Source: Streptomyces profundus
Lineage (GTDB): Bacteria; Actinomycetota; Actinomycetes; Streptomycetales; Streptomycetaceae
NCBI RefSeq assembly: GCF_020740535.1
Contig: NZ_CP082362.1
Coordinates: 1,860,001-1,924,000 of the forward strand
DNA length: 64,000 nucleotides
Direction of reading: 5' to 3'
The notes beneath the pieces are model-generated. The model was given only the letters and a program-made list of their open reading frames with translations, was not told where the DNA came from and did not search any database. The position numbers and the translations under genes are program-made. How positions within the stretch are numbered: position 1 is the first letter of the stretch; each line of letters opens with the position of its first letter. Below are positions 42,854 to 50,455 of this stretch, piece after piece.

Positions 42854-43675
42854 TCATAGCTGCCGGATCGCGGCGACAGACGCCGCTTGGGAGAGCGCCT
42901 CCGCCTGTAGTTGATGGTAGGCCGCCAGCAGGGGCACCACGGAACCGTTATCGCGCTCGACGTTTCCGCGCAGGGCGGATTCCGCGTAGGACATCAGCGA
43001 GCGGTCCGCCATGGTCAGTATGTAAAGCGGCAGGTTGAGGGTGCGGCGGACGCCCATCTCGAAGGGGGCGACCTGGAGCACGGTGTGGGGCCGCTGGGCG
43101 AACTCCACCAGATAGGCGAGCTGGGCGGCCATCACCGCCGGCTCCCCGATGGGCCGCCGGATGCAACTCTCGTCCAGCACCACGGAGATCAGCGGCGCCG
43201 GCGTCCGCTCCAGCGCCGCTCGCCGCTCGGCGACCAGCGACACCCGCTCCTCCGCCTGTTCGGCGCCGATCGCCCCCCGGTTGACGGCGCTCCTGGCCAA
43301 CTCCCTCGCGTACTCAGGGGTCTGGAGCAGCCCGGGGATGATGCCGATCTCGAACAGCCTGATCTCCGAGGCGCGCCTCTCGCAGTCGATGTACTCCGGG
43401 GACCCCTCCAGCAGGCTGCCATGGCGCACCTCGCGCCACTCGCGCTCGAACGAGTCCGCGGTGTGTTCCGTGCCCAGCACCCGATCCGCACTTCGCGAGA
43501 AACGCAAAGTTGACAGCTTCCGACCAGTTTCCACTGACGAAATATGCGTGCTGGAATATCCCATCCGGTCCCCCAGCTCCTCCTGCGTCCACTGCCGACT
43601 CTCGCGCAATCCGCGCAAACGCGCGCCATACGCCGCCTGTGGAGAGCTCTCGGGGACCAAGTCCTTGCGGTTCAA
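42854..43675 (-). CDS. XRE-family regulator with DUF5753 domain (WhiJ/Scr1 type)
   Basis: A 273-aa regulator. The N-terminal HTH is residues about 12-65 (GARLRGLRESRQWTQEELGDRMGYSSTHISSVETGRK). The DUF5753 domain covers about 95-270 (YIDCERRASEIRLFEIGIIPGLLQTPEYARELA, VLDESCIRRPIGEPAVMAAQLAYLVE, VLQVAPFEMGVRRTLNLPLYIL). The TTG at 43675 was chosen because it yields NRKDLVPESSPQAAYGARLR, the normal family N-terminus; its ribosome binding site is weak. Such proteins control development and antibiotic production with DUF397 partners. It is divergent from the ATPase-fold gene, so it may control both directions. Confidence 0.92.
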   Translation of the reverse strand: MNRKDLVPESSPQAAYGARLRGLRESRQWTQEELGDRMGYSSTHISSVETGRKLSTLRFSRSADRVLGTEHTADSFEREWREVRHGSLLEGSPEYIDCERRASEIRLFEIGIIPGLLQTPEYARELARSAVNRGAIGAEQAEERVSLVAERRAALERTPAPLISVVLDESCIRRPIGEPAVMAAQLAYLVEFAQRPHTVLQVAPFEMGVRRTLNLPLYILTMADRSLMSYAESALRGNVERDNGSVVPLLAAYHQLQAEALSQAASVAAIRQL

Positions 43676-43911
43676 AAGCCGTGCACCAGCCTTCCGTTCA
43701 GATCCGGCACGTTGAATGCTCGCGGACCGTGGGGCAGCCTGTCCACCCCGGGTAGTGGCGACACTACGGAGAGGAGACGGCTGTGCCTGGCGCGAGCGGC
43801 CCCGACCTGCGGGCCACCGAGACGGCGGAACGGCCCCATCCCAACCCGCCGACGCTTCCTGACCGGGCCCACAACTCACCCGGATGGGTGATGGCCCTGG
43901 CTGGAGGAACC

Positions 43912-44364
43912 ATGACCGCTCCTGATGGTCCCGTCGACGCTCCGCACGATCTCAGCTGGTTCTTAACCGTCAGCGCGCACGAGATCGAGGAGTGGCGGCG
44001 CACGGTCGCCGCCGCGTTGGTCGACTGGCGGGTCTCGGGGGAGGCCGTCGAGTTGGCGCGGCTGGGGGTCACGGAGCTCCTGGCGAATGTCGCGCGGCAC
44101 ACCGCGAGTCGGCGGTGCGGTCTGCGGATGGTGCGGGTGGAGGAGGACCTGCTGGTGCAGGTCTTCGACGAGTCCCGGCAGTTGCCCGTGCTGCGCAGGC
44201 CGGACTGGTGCGCGGAGGGCGGCCGTGGCCTGTGGCTGCTGCGGGAGATGGCCGACGGGTTCGGCTATATGCCGATGCCGTTCGTGGCCGGCACGTCCTG
44301 TCGGCTGGGCAAGGTCGTCTGGTTCTCGTGCTGGGGCGCGGTACCCGAGGCGGGCGACGGGTGA
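43912..44364 (+). CDS. RsbW-like serine kinase/anti-sigma ATPase-fold protein
   Basis: A 150-aa HATPase_c domain protein. ATG 43912 follows GGAGGAACC. The N-box ELLANVARHT and the G1/G2 parts FDESRQLPVL and EGGRGLWLLREMADGFGY fit RsbW/SpoIIAB-type anti-sigma factors, which are common next to DUF397/XRE pairs in Streptomyces (WhiJ and Scr clusters). The sigma or anti-anti-sigma partner is not in the window. It overlaps the next gene by GTGA. An extended upstream start is possible but lacks a ribosome binding site. Confidence 0.88.
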   Translation: MTAPDGPVDAPHDLSWFLTVSAHEIEEWRRTVAAALVDWRVSGEAVELARLGVTELLANVARHTASRRCGLRMVRVEEDLLVQVFDESRQLPVLRRPDWCAEGGRGLWLLREMADGFGYMPMPFVAGTSCRLGKVVWFSCWGAVPEAGDG

Positions 44365-44786
44365 GCGCCGGCGAGTGGGAGTTCCAGGCACCCATGCCTG
44401 GGCTGGTGGGGCAGGAGCAACGGGCCCTGGGGCCCTGCTGGTTCTTCTGCGGACATCGGATCGCGCCGGTGGTGTGGATCGGCTGGCTGACCTCGGCTGG
44501 GGTGGCGGCCCCGCTGTACGCGTGTGACGGCTGCCTGGGGCAACTGCACGCGATGGCCTGGGACTTCAGCGAGGCGTCGCGGGACGCGCCCGTCGACGGG
44601 ACGGGGCGGCTGGTCCCGCTCTACCGGCCGCTGGGCGCGGGCGGCCCGCCCGAACCGCTCCGTTACCGATGCCGGGACCCGCTGCCCCGCACCCCGTTCG
44701 GCGGCCGACTGGCCCAGCTCGTCACGGCCGAGCCGTGGCCCCGACCGACCAACCGACCAACCGAGCAAGGGAGATCGACGCGATGA
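44361..44786 (+). CDS. Small hypothetical protein in Scr/WhiJ-type cluster
   Basis: A 141-aa protein I do not recognise. GTG 44361 overlaps the anti-sigma gene stop, and its own stop overlaps the next ATG. It has a possible metal site built from GPCWFFCGHRIAP and YACDGCLGQLHAMAWDF (four Cys and two His), with a Pro/Arg-rich C-terminus. Position between the anti-sigma protein and a DUF7848-like gene suggests a part of the same regulatory module. Confidence 0.7.
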   Translation: MSAGEWEFQAPMPGLVGQEQRALGPCWFFCGHRIAPVVWIGWLTSAGVAAPLYACDGCLGQLHAMAWDFSEASRDAPVDGTGRLVPLYRPLGAGGPPEPLRYRCRDPLPRTPFGGRLAQLVTAEPWPRPTNRPTEQGRSTR

Positions 44787-45193
44787 GTGAGCGGAACCAG
44801 CCGTCGCCGGGCGGGAGCGAGGCGGCTGAGCCGGTCTCGATCGTCCGGGGCGCGGACTGGATGCTGTGTGAGGAGCGGGGCGTGGGTGCGCCGGAGGCGA
44901 TCTACGGGGCGGAGTGCTTCCACTGTGGGCAGCTCTCGCCGCTCTTCGACGACGACGCGTTGCCCGTCGCGGTCTGGTGCCTCCAACACTCACAGCAGGA
45001 ACCGACGCACACCCGGTACCTCTCCAGGACGGAGCGGCACTGGCGGGTCGAGCGCCGCCCCGAGGAGAACGGCGCGCACGGGCGGGCGAGTCCGGTCGGG
45101 GCGTTCCTGGACCGGACGGCCGGGCCGGCGTTCGTCGGCGCGATGTGCCTGCTGACCGCCGCCGCCGGGCTGTTGCCCGCCCTCACCCACTGA
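44783..45193 (+). CDS. Small Cys/His protein, DUF7848-like, with C-terminal membrane helix
   Basis: A 136-aa protein. ATG 44783 overlaps the previous stop; AAGGGAG lies upstream. The central part (YGAECFHCGQLSPLF, then VWCLQHSQQEPTHTRYLSRTERHWRV) resembles the small Streptomyces proteins of DUF7848 type, with a C..C pair and two His that may bind zinc. Unlike those, this one has a C-terminal hydrophobic helix (FVGAMCLLTAAAGLLPAL). The function is unknown; it probably belongs with the surrounding regulator cluster. Confidence 0.7.
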   Translation: MSERNQPSPGGSEAAEPVSIVRGADWMLCEERGVGAPEAIYGAECFHCGQLSPLFDDDALPVAVWCLQHSQQEPTHTRYLSRTERHWRVERRPEENGAHGRASPVGAFLDRTAGPAFVGAMCLLTAAAGLLPALTH

Positions 45194-45220
45194 CAGCTGA
45201 CGATCCGAGGAGACCTACCG

Positions 45221-45682
45221 ATGTCCCTGCCCCTTCCGGGACCGAGCGGACTGCCCGTCACCTTCCACATCCTGGCCACCACCGGCGACAACCACGCGCT
45301 GATGGTGCGCGGGGAGAAGACCCCGGGCGACGAGGGCTGGGTCCTGCCACACGGCACCGTGCTCCCCGGGCACTGCCCCATCCTCACCGCGCGCAAGGCC
45401 CTAAGGGAGACCACCGGCTACGACCGCGCCCTCACCGAGGTCCTCGCCTTCACCCTCACCACCGACGACCAGGGCCTGCCCAACGGGGTGACCTACGTCC
45501 TGGACGGCGAAGAGCTGCCCGAGGTGCCGTCGATGAAGCCCAACGCCCACGTCGGATGGGTGCCGTTGCGGGAGCTGCACGAGCCCCCGGGCCTCTACCA
45601 GTACGCCATCATCGCCGCCGGACGCCGCCGCGCCCTGCCCCTCCTCGTCGACGGCGACCGTCCCGAGGCCGCCTTCCGCTGA
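45221..45682 (+). CDS. Nudix-fold protein with degenerate Nudix box
   Basis: A 153-aa protein. ATG 45221 follows GGAG at good spacing. The order of segments fits Nudix (VTFHILATTGDNHALMV, GWVLPHGTVLPG, ARKALRETTGYD, EVLAFTLTTDDQGLPNGVTYVLDG, VGWVPLRELHE), but the box G-x5-E-x7-REUXEEXGU is damaged: the EE pair is replaced by Thr-Thr in RETTGYD, and the first Glu is missing. Hydrolase activity is therefore doubtful; it may bind a nucleotide as a sensor. It closes the row of small genes downstream of the anti-sigma gene. Confidence 0.78.
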   Translation: MSLPLPGPSGLPVTFHILATTGDNHALMVRGEKTPGDEGWVLPHGTVLPGHCPILTARKALRETTGYDRALTEVLAFTLTTDDQGLPNGVTYVLDGEELPEVPSMKPNAHVGWVPLRELHEPPGLYQYAIIAAGRRRALPLLVDGDRPEAAFR

Positions 45683-45716
45683 ACACGGCGCGTGCGGAAC
45701 CGGGGTCGCCGCGTGG

Positions 45717-47399
45717 TCATCGGGGGCGGAAGTGGACGGTGGTGCGGGTGTGGCCGGTGTGGAGGGGGAGTCCTTCGGCGGGGAGGCGTCCCCCCGGCTG
45801 GCCCTCGATGAGCCAGAGGTACACGGCCGCGCCCAACACCACGGGGTCGAGGACCTGTTCGGGGGTGGCCCAGTCCTCGGGGACCCACGCCTCCCACAGC
45901 GCGCCGTCCCGCAGCCGCAGCAGATGCCGCCGCTCCCCCAGCGCCGCCACCGCGACGGAGAGCCACGGCTGGTCGGCGAACCGCCGGTCGAGCCAGGCGC
46001 GGGGCGGCAGTTCGCCGTGCGGCTGCCGGCGCGCGGCCACCTCGGCGGTCTGGGCGAGGGCGGACCAGGTGCCCTCCTCGGCGGTCACGGCGAGAAAGCC
46101 ACGGGCGCCGGCGCGCCGCTGGTCCAGCGGGTAGCGGCACAGCTCGACGCGCCCCGCGCGGACCCGCCCGACCACGTCGAAGGCGGTCGGCCCGTGGCCG
46201 GTCGCGGGCGACGGGTCCGGGTAGCGGGTGGGGCGCGGGTGCGGGGCCGGCGGCTGGACCCGGTCGCCCAGCAGCTCGTGGAAGACGCCCTGGAGTACCC
46301 GTGCCGACTCGCCCGGCAGGCCCAGCGCGTCCTCGGTGACCGCGCGCAACTCGCCCGGCCGGTGGTCGCGTTCGGCGGCGCGCAGCTGGGCCAGCAGATC
46401 GCCCTCGGGGTCGAGCCGTGGGGCGGTGCGGCCGAAGGCGTGCATGGGCGAGCCCGGGTCCAACTCGGCCTCGCCGCTGGCCGCCAGCATCGTGGCCCGC
46501 TCCAGGCCGGCGCCGTAGAAGCTGACCGAGCCGGTGTCCCCGACGACCAGGTCGGCGGCGATCAGCGCGGCCTGCCAGCCGTTGTCGGGGCTGACCACCC
46601 GCAGCCCGGCGTCCCGCGCGGCGCGCAGCCGCTGACTGACGTTGAACGGCGTGTCGTCCGACCAGATGTTGGGATGCAGCACGACCACGACCACGTACTC
46701 GTCCACCGGCAGCGCGTTGACCAGCCGCAGCGGCAGGTCGGGGTGACGGCGGATCAACGAGTGCGGGCCCCAGGTGGAGTTGAGCACCACCAGCCGGCGG
46801 CCCCCGACGGCGCCGAACGGCGCGCGGAAGTGGTCGCGCCAGTCGAGGTTCTCCCGCATCCGGTCGAAGCAGGGGTCGCCGACGACGCGGGCGCGCGGCA
46901 GCGCGGCGGGGCAGCTGGCGGCCAGCCGGCCGAGCTGCTCCTCGTGGGAGAGGCCGATGACATCGGGCACCACCCGCCCCCGGTACAGGAGTTCACGCCG
47001 GGAGAGGCCGGCGGACGAGCTGACGTCGCCCGTGGACCGGCTGACCAGCCGGTTGTAGCCGGCGCCGTGCGGCAGCACCACCAGCGGCCGACTCAGCCGC
47101 CGCATCGAACGGTTGATGGCGCAGGCGACGACCAGGTCGAAGCGGCGGCGGGTGGCCTCCCGCCAGGGCAGCACGGTGGCCCGCTGCCCGGCGAGGTACT
47201 CGGTGAGGCCGCCGTCGAAGGCGGAGCCCGGGTTGACCGTGAAGGACACGGCGACGCCGTCCTCGGCGCGCAGCAGCGGCAGCACGTCGAGCAGCCTGGT
47301 GGCCGAGGTCAGGTTGCGGGCGACGCCCAACACCTCGACCGCGCCGTCCCGTTCCGGCGCGCGGGCGCGGCGGCGGAGCGGGCTGCGGAAGAGCGGCAC
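45717..47399 (-). CDS. Glycerophosphotransferase-like GT-B protein
   Basis: A 560-aa protein that resembles the actinomycete group often misnamed translation initiation factor 2. GTG 47399 follows CGGAGTCCCC. The first 380 residues look like a GT-B fold close to CDP-glycerol glycerophosphotransferase or UDP-GlcNAc 2-epimerase: VEVLGVARNLTSATRLLDVLPLL, RPLVVLPHGAGYNRL, RVVGDPCFDRM, VLNSTWGPHSLIRRHPDLPLRLVNAL, VVVLHPNIW and ALIAADLVVGDTGSVSFYGAGL. The last 180 residues are a separate Trp-rich domain. It may build or modify a surface polymer. It is divergent from the alpha/beta hydrolase. No membrane segment is seen. Confidence 0.78.
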   Translation of the reverse strand: MPLFRSPLRRRARAPERDGAVEVLGVARNLTSATRLLDVLPLLRAEDGVAVSFTVNPGSAFDGGLTEYLAGQRATVLPWREATRRRFDLVVACAINRSMRRLSRPLVVLPHGAGYNRLVSRSTGDVSSSAGLSRRELLYRGRVVPDVIGLSHEEQLGRLAASCPAALPRARVVGDPCFDRMRENLDWRDHFRAPFGAVGGRRLVVLNSTWGPHSLIRRHPDLPLRLVNALPVDEYVVVVVLHPNIWSDDTPFNVSQRLRAARDAGLRVVSPDNGWQAALIAADLVVGDTGSVSFYGAGLERATMLAASGEAELDPGSPMHAFGRTAPRLDPEGDLLAQLRAAERDHRPGELRAVTEDALGLPGESARVLQGVFHELLGDRVQPPAPHPRPTRYPDPSPATGHGPTAFDVVGRVRAGRVELCRYPLDQRRAGARGFLAVTAEEGTWSALAQTAEVAARRQPHGELPPRAWLDRRFADQPWLSVAVAALGERRHLLRLRDGALWEAWVPEDWATPEQVLDPVVLGAAVYLWLIEGQPGGRLPAEGLPLHTGHTRTTVHFRPR

Positions 47400-47507
47400 G
47401 GGGACTCCGTTGGGAGACGGCGGCGGGTGTCCTGCGCCGAGCGTAGCCGCCCGGCACCGTGCGCGGACCCGGTCCCCCGGACCGGTGTGGAAGCCGCCGG
47501 GCGGCGC

Positions 47508-47513
47508 TAGCTT
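47508..47513 (+). promoter_or_regulatory. Possible -10 element for a leaderless start
   Basis: TAGCTT 7 bp before GTG 47520, at the distance expected when transcription begins at the start codon itself. No clear -35 element is visible. Confidence 0.35.
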
Positions 47514-47519
47514 GGAGGG

Positions 47520-48365
47520 GTGACAGATCAGGGGTACCAGGGGAACGACGCGTTGGCCGAGATGGGGACGGTGCTCGTACGGGGGCGCCGGGTCCCGGTG
47601 TTGGACTCGGGGGGTGACGCCGCGCTGCCCGTGGTGCTGGCGCTGCACGGGACGTTCGGTCGCGGGGCGGTCTTCGAGCGGCTGGCCCGGGATCTCGCCG
47701 GCCGGGCCCGGCTGATCGCGCCCGACCAGCGCGGCCACGGCTGGCGCGAGCCGGCCACCGGCGGCTACGGCAGGGACGCGTTCGTCGAGGACGCCGCCGC
47801 GCTGGTCGACGCCCTGGAGCTCGGCTCGCTGGTGGTGCTCGGGCATTCGCTCGGCGGCATCACGGCCTACCAACTGGCCGCCCGACACCCGGAGTTGGTG
47901 GCGGCGTTGATCATTGAGGACGTGGGCCCCGTGATGCGGCGGCCCGAGGTGGAGCATCCGACGCTCGATGTGCGGGGTTGGCCGTCGCGGGCCGAGACGC
48001 GGGCCGCGCTGGGCGCGCTGATCGAGGCCAGGGGGGTGCCGGACGCGGCCTACTTCCTGCGCAGCGCGGTCCCGGCGGAGGACGGTTGGCGGCTGCTCTT
48101 CGACTGGGACGTGATGATGGCGGTCCAGGAGGGCGGCGTCGGCGACTGGTGGGGCGACTGGCTGGGCTCGGACTGCCCGGCACTGCTGCTGCGCGGCACG
48201 GAGAGCACCCTGCTGCCGGCGGAGCTGGCCGACGCGATGGTCGCGCGCCGTCCCGGAACGGAACGTGTGGACTTCCCCGGCGCGGGGCACTGGGTGCACG
48301 ATGACGCGCCGGAGGAGCTGGCGACGGCGGTCGCCGACTTCGTGCACCGGTTGCCGCGCCCCTGA
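47520..48365 (+). CDS. Alpha/beta hydrolase
   Basis: A 281-aa alpha/beta hydrolase. Oxyanion region ALHGTFGRGAVF, RLIAPDQRGHGWREPA, nucleophile elbow VVLGHSLGGITAYQLAARHPE (Ser about 107), acid Asp/Glu region ALLLRGTESTLLP, and the final His in FPGAGHWVHDDAPEEL. The substrate is unknown; family members include esterases, epoxide hydrolases and lactonases. The start is either GTG 47520, whose GGAGGG lies too close for normal binding and which may be leaderless, or ATG 47562. Divergent from the GT-B gene. Confidence 0.88.
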   Translation: MTDQGYQGNDALAEMGTVLVRGRRVPVLDSGGDAALPVVLALHGTFGRGAVFERLARDLAGRARLIAPDQRGHGWREPATGGYGRDAFVEDAAALVDALELGSLVVLGHSLGGITAYQLAARHPELVAALIIEDVGPVMRRPEVEHPTLDVRGWPSRAETRAALGALIEARGVPDAAYFLRSAVPAEDGWRLLFDWDVMMAVQEGGVGDWWGDWLGSDCPALLLRGTESTLLPAELADAMVARRPGTERVDFPGAGHWVHDDAPEELATAVADFVHRLPRP

Positions 48366-48500
48366 CGGAAGCCCGTCGTACGCCCGGGTGCGGGAGTCCG
48401 ACGCGCGCCGCCGGCCGCGACGCGGTTCGATGGACCCAGCACTCCGACAGGTCGTGACGGGGCGGTGCGCGCCGGGACGTGACCAGGAAGGTGGCCGACG

Positions 48501-49772
48501 ATGCGGTTCGCGGATCGGCGGGAGGCCGGGCAGCGGCTGGCCCACGCGTTGACGTCACTGCGTGGGCGCGATGTGGTGGTGCTCGGGCTGCCCAGGGGCG
48601 GGGTCCCGGTGGCCGCCGAGGTGGCCACGGCGCTGCGCGCCCCGCTGGACGTGGCCGTGGTGCGCAAGCTGGGGCTGCCGGCGCAGCCGGAGTTGGCGAT
48701 GGGCGCCATCGCCGAGGACGGCGCCCGGGTGCTCAACGACCAGGTCGTCGGCGGCGCCGGGGTGCCCGGGGACCGGCTCGCCGAGGTCGAGTCCAGGGAG
48801 CGCGCGGAGCTGGACCGCCGCGCCGTCGCCTACCGGGGCGAGCGGCCCCGGATCTCGGTGGCCGGCCGCACGGTGGTGCTGGTGGACGACGGCATCGCGA
48901 CCGGTGCCACCGCGCGGGCGGCCTGCCGCTCCGCGCGGGAGCGCGGCGCGGCCCTGGTGGTGCTGGCGGTGCCGGTCGCCCCGGCCGACTGGGAGCGCCG
49001 GATCGGGGACGCGGCCGACGAGCTGGTCTGTCCCCATGTGGAGGACGACTTCCTGGCCGTCGGCCAGTTCTACGACGACTTCGCGCAGACCACCGACGAG
49101 CAGGTGGTGGAGTTTCTGCGCCGGGGTGTCGCCCGCGAGGTGACCGTCCCGGCGGGCGTGGTGGAGCTGGCCGGCACGCTGACCCTGCCGGCCAGGGCGC
49201 GCGGCGTGGTGGTCTTCGCGCATGGCAGCGGCAGCGGCCGGCACAGCCCGCGCAATGTGTTCGTCGCCGAGGCCCTGGCCCAGGCCGGCCTCGGCACGCT
49301 CCTCTTCGACCTGCTGACCGAGGAGGAGGCGGACGACCGGGCCAACGTCTTCGACATCGGCCTGCTGGCCGAGCGGCTGACCCGGGCGACGGAGTGGCTG
49401 CTGACGGGCGGGGTGACGCCCCATGACGGCCTGCGCGTCGGCTACTTCGGGGCCAGCACGGGCGCCGCCGCCGCGCTGTGGGCGGCGGCCGACCCCGGCT
49501 CGCCCGTGGGCGCCGTGGTGTCCAGGGGCGGCCGTCCCGACCTGGCCGACCGGCGGCTCTCCGAGGTGCGCTGCCCCACGCTGCTGATCGTGGGCGGCCA
49601 CGACGAGCGGGTGTTGGAGCTGAACCGGGCCGCCGAACTGTCGCTGCACTGCCCCCACGAGCTCACCGTGGTGCCCGGCGCCACCCACCTCTTCGAGGAG
49701 CCGGGCACCCTCTCCGAGGTCACCGCCCAGGCCAGGGACTTCTTCCTCCACCACCTCGGCGAAGCACCGTAG
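48501..49772 (+). CDS. Phosphoribosyltransferase-alpha/beta hydrolase fusion
   Basis: A 423-aa two-domain protein. ATG 48501 follows AGGAAGGTG. Residues 1 to about 215: type I phosphoribosyltransferase fold with the PRPP loop VVLVDDGIATGATARAA and the start VVVLGLPRGGVPVAAEVA. Residues about 220-420: dienelactone-hydrolase-like domain, VVVFAHGSGSGRHSPRN, nucleophile Ser in GYFGASTGAAAALWAA, Asp in LLIVGGHDERVLELN and His in VPGATHLFEEPG. Both domains look intact. The combination occurs in other bacteria, often in stress-related contexts; the joint function is unknown. The last codons (GEAP) and the stop lie in the first unit of the 46-bp repeat array. Confidence 0.9.
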   Translation: MRFADRREAGQRLAHALTSLRGRDVVVLGLPRGGVPVAAEVATALRAPLDVAVVRKLGLPAQPELAMGAIAEDGARVLNDQVVGGAGVPGDRLAEVESRERAELDRRAVAYRGERPRISVAGRTVVLVDDGIATGATARAACRSARERGAALVVLAVPVAPADWERRIGDAADELVCPHVEDDFLAVGQFYDDFAQTTDEQVVEFLRRGVAREVTVPAGVVELAGTLTLPARARGVVVFAHGSGSGRHSPRNVFVAEALAQAGLGTLLFDLLTEEEADDRANVFDIGLLAERLTRATEWLLTGGVTPHDGLRVGYFGASTGAAAALWAAADPGSPVGAVVSRGGRPDLADRRLSEVRCPTLLIVGGHDERVLELNRAAELSLHCPHELTVVPGATHLFEEPGTLSEVTAQARDFFLHHLGEAP

Positions 49773-50310
49773 CCCTTACCGGGCGGAACACCGAACGCCG
49801 GCCGGCGAAGCGCCGCAGCCCCTACCGGGCGAAACACCGCACGCCGGCCGGCAAGGCACCGCAGCCCCTACCGGGCGGAACGCCGCACGCCGGCCGGCGA
49901 AGCACCGTAACCCTTACCGGGCGAGGCGCCGCACGCCAGCCGACGAGGCACCGCAGCCCCTACCGGGCGAAACACCGCACGCCAGCCGGCGAGCCACCGC
50001 AGCCCCTACCGGGCGGAACGCCGCACGCCAGCCGGCGGAACACCGAACGCCGCACGCAGGCCGGCGAGGCACCGTAACGCCTGTCGGGCGAGGCACCGCA
50101 GCCCCTACCGGGCGAAACACCGAACACCGGCCGGCGAGGCACCGCAGCCCCTACCGGGCGAAACACCGCACGCCAGCCGGCAAGGCACCGCAGCCCCTAC
50201 CGGGCGAAACGCCACACGCCGGCCGGCGAGGCACCGCAGCCCTTACCGGGCGGAACGCCGCACGCAGGTCGGCGAGGCACCGTAACCCCTGTCGGGCGAG
50301 GCGCCGGGAC
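49759..50310. repeat. Tandem array of about twelve 46-bp units
   Basis: Near-identical 46-bp units of the form CGAGGCACCGCAGCCCCTAC plus CGGGCGAAACACCGCACGCC plus a final GCCGG-type hexamer. At least two units are shortened or rearranged, near 50040 and 50070. There are no spacers, so it is not CRISPR. The first unit overlaps the last four codons and stop of the phosphoribosyltransferase-hydrolase gene. It lies between convergent genes; 50311-50455 hold no gene. Confidence 0.9.
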
Positions 50311-50455
50311 GTCTGTGGGGGGGAGTCTCGGCGGTGCTCCCCCGGACTTCGTCCGAGGGGATCGCGGGGGCGGCTCCCAGCCGCCAGGCTGGGGAAGCCG
50401 CTCGCCGGACGCGGAGATCCGCCGGCAGGGCACCGGCTCCCCTGGCCGGCGGCCA

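Noticed and set aside
49759..50310. CRISPR array at the 46-bp tandem repeat
   Set aside because: Units are contiguous without unique spacers, and no cas gene is in the window.
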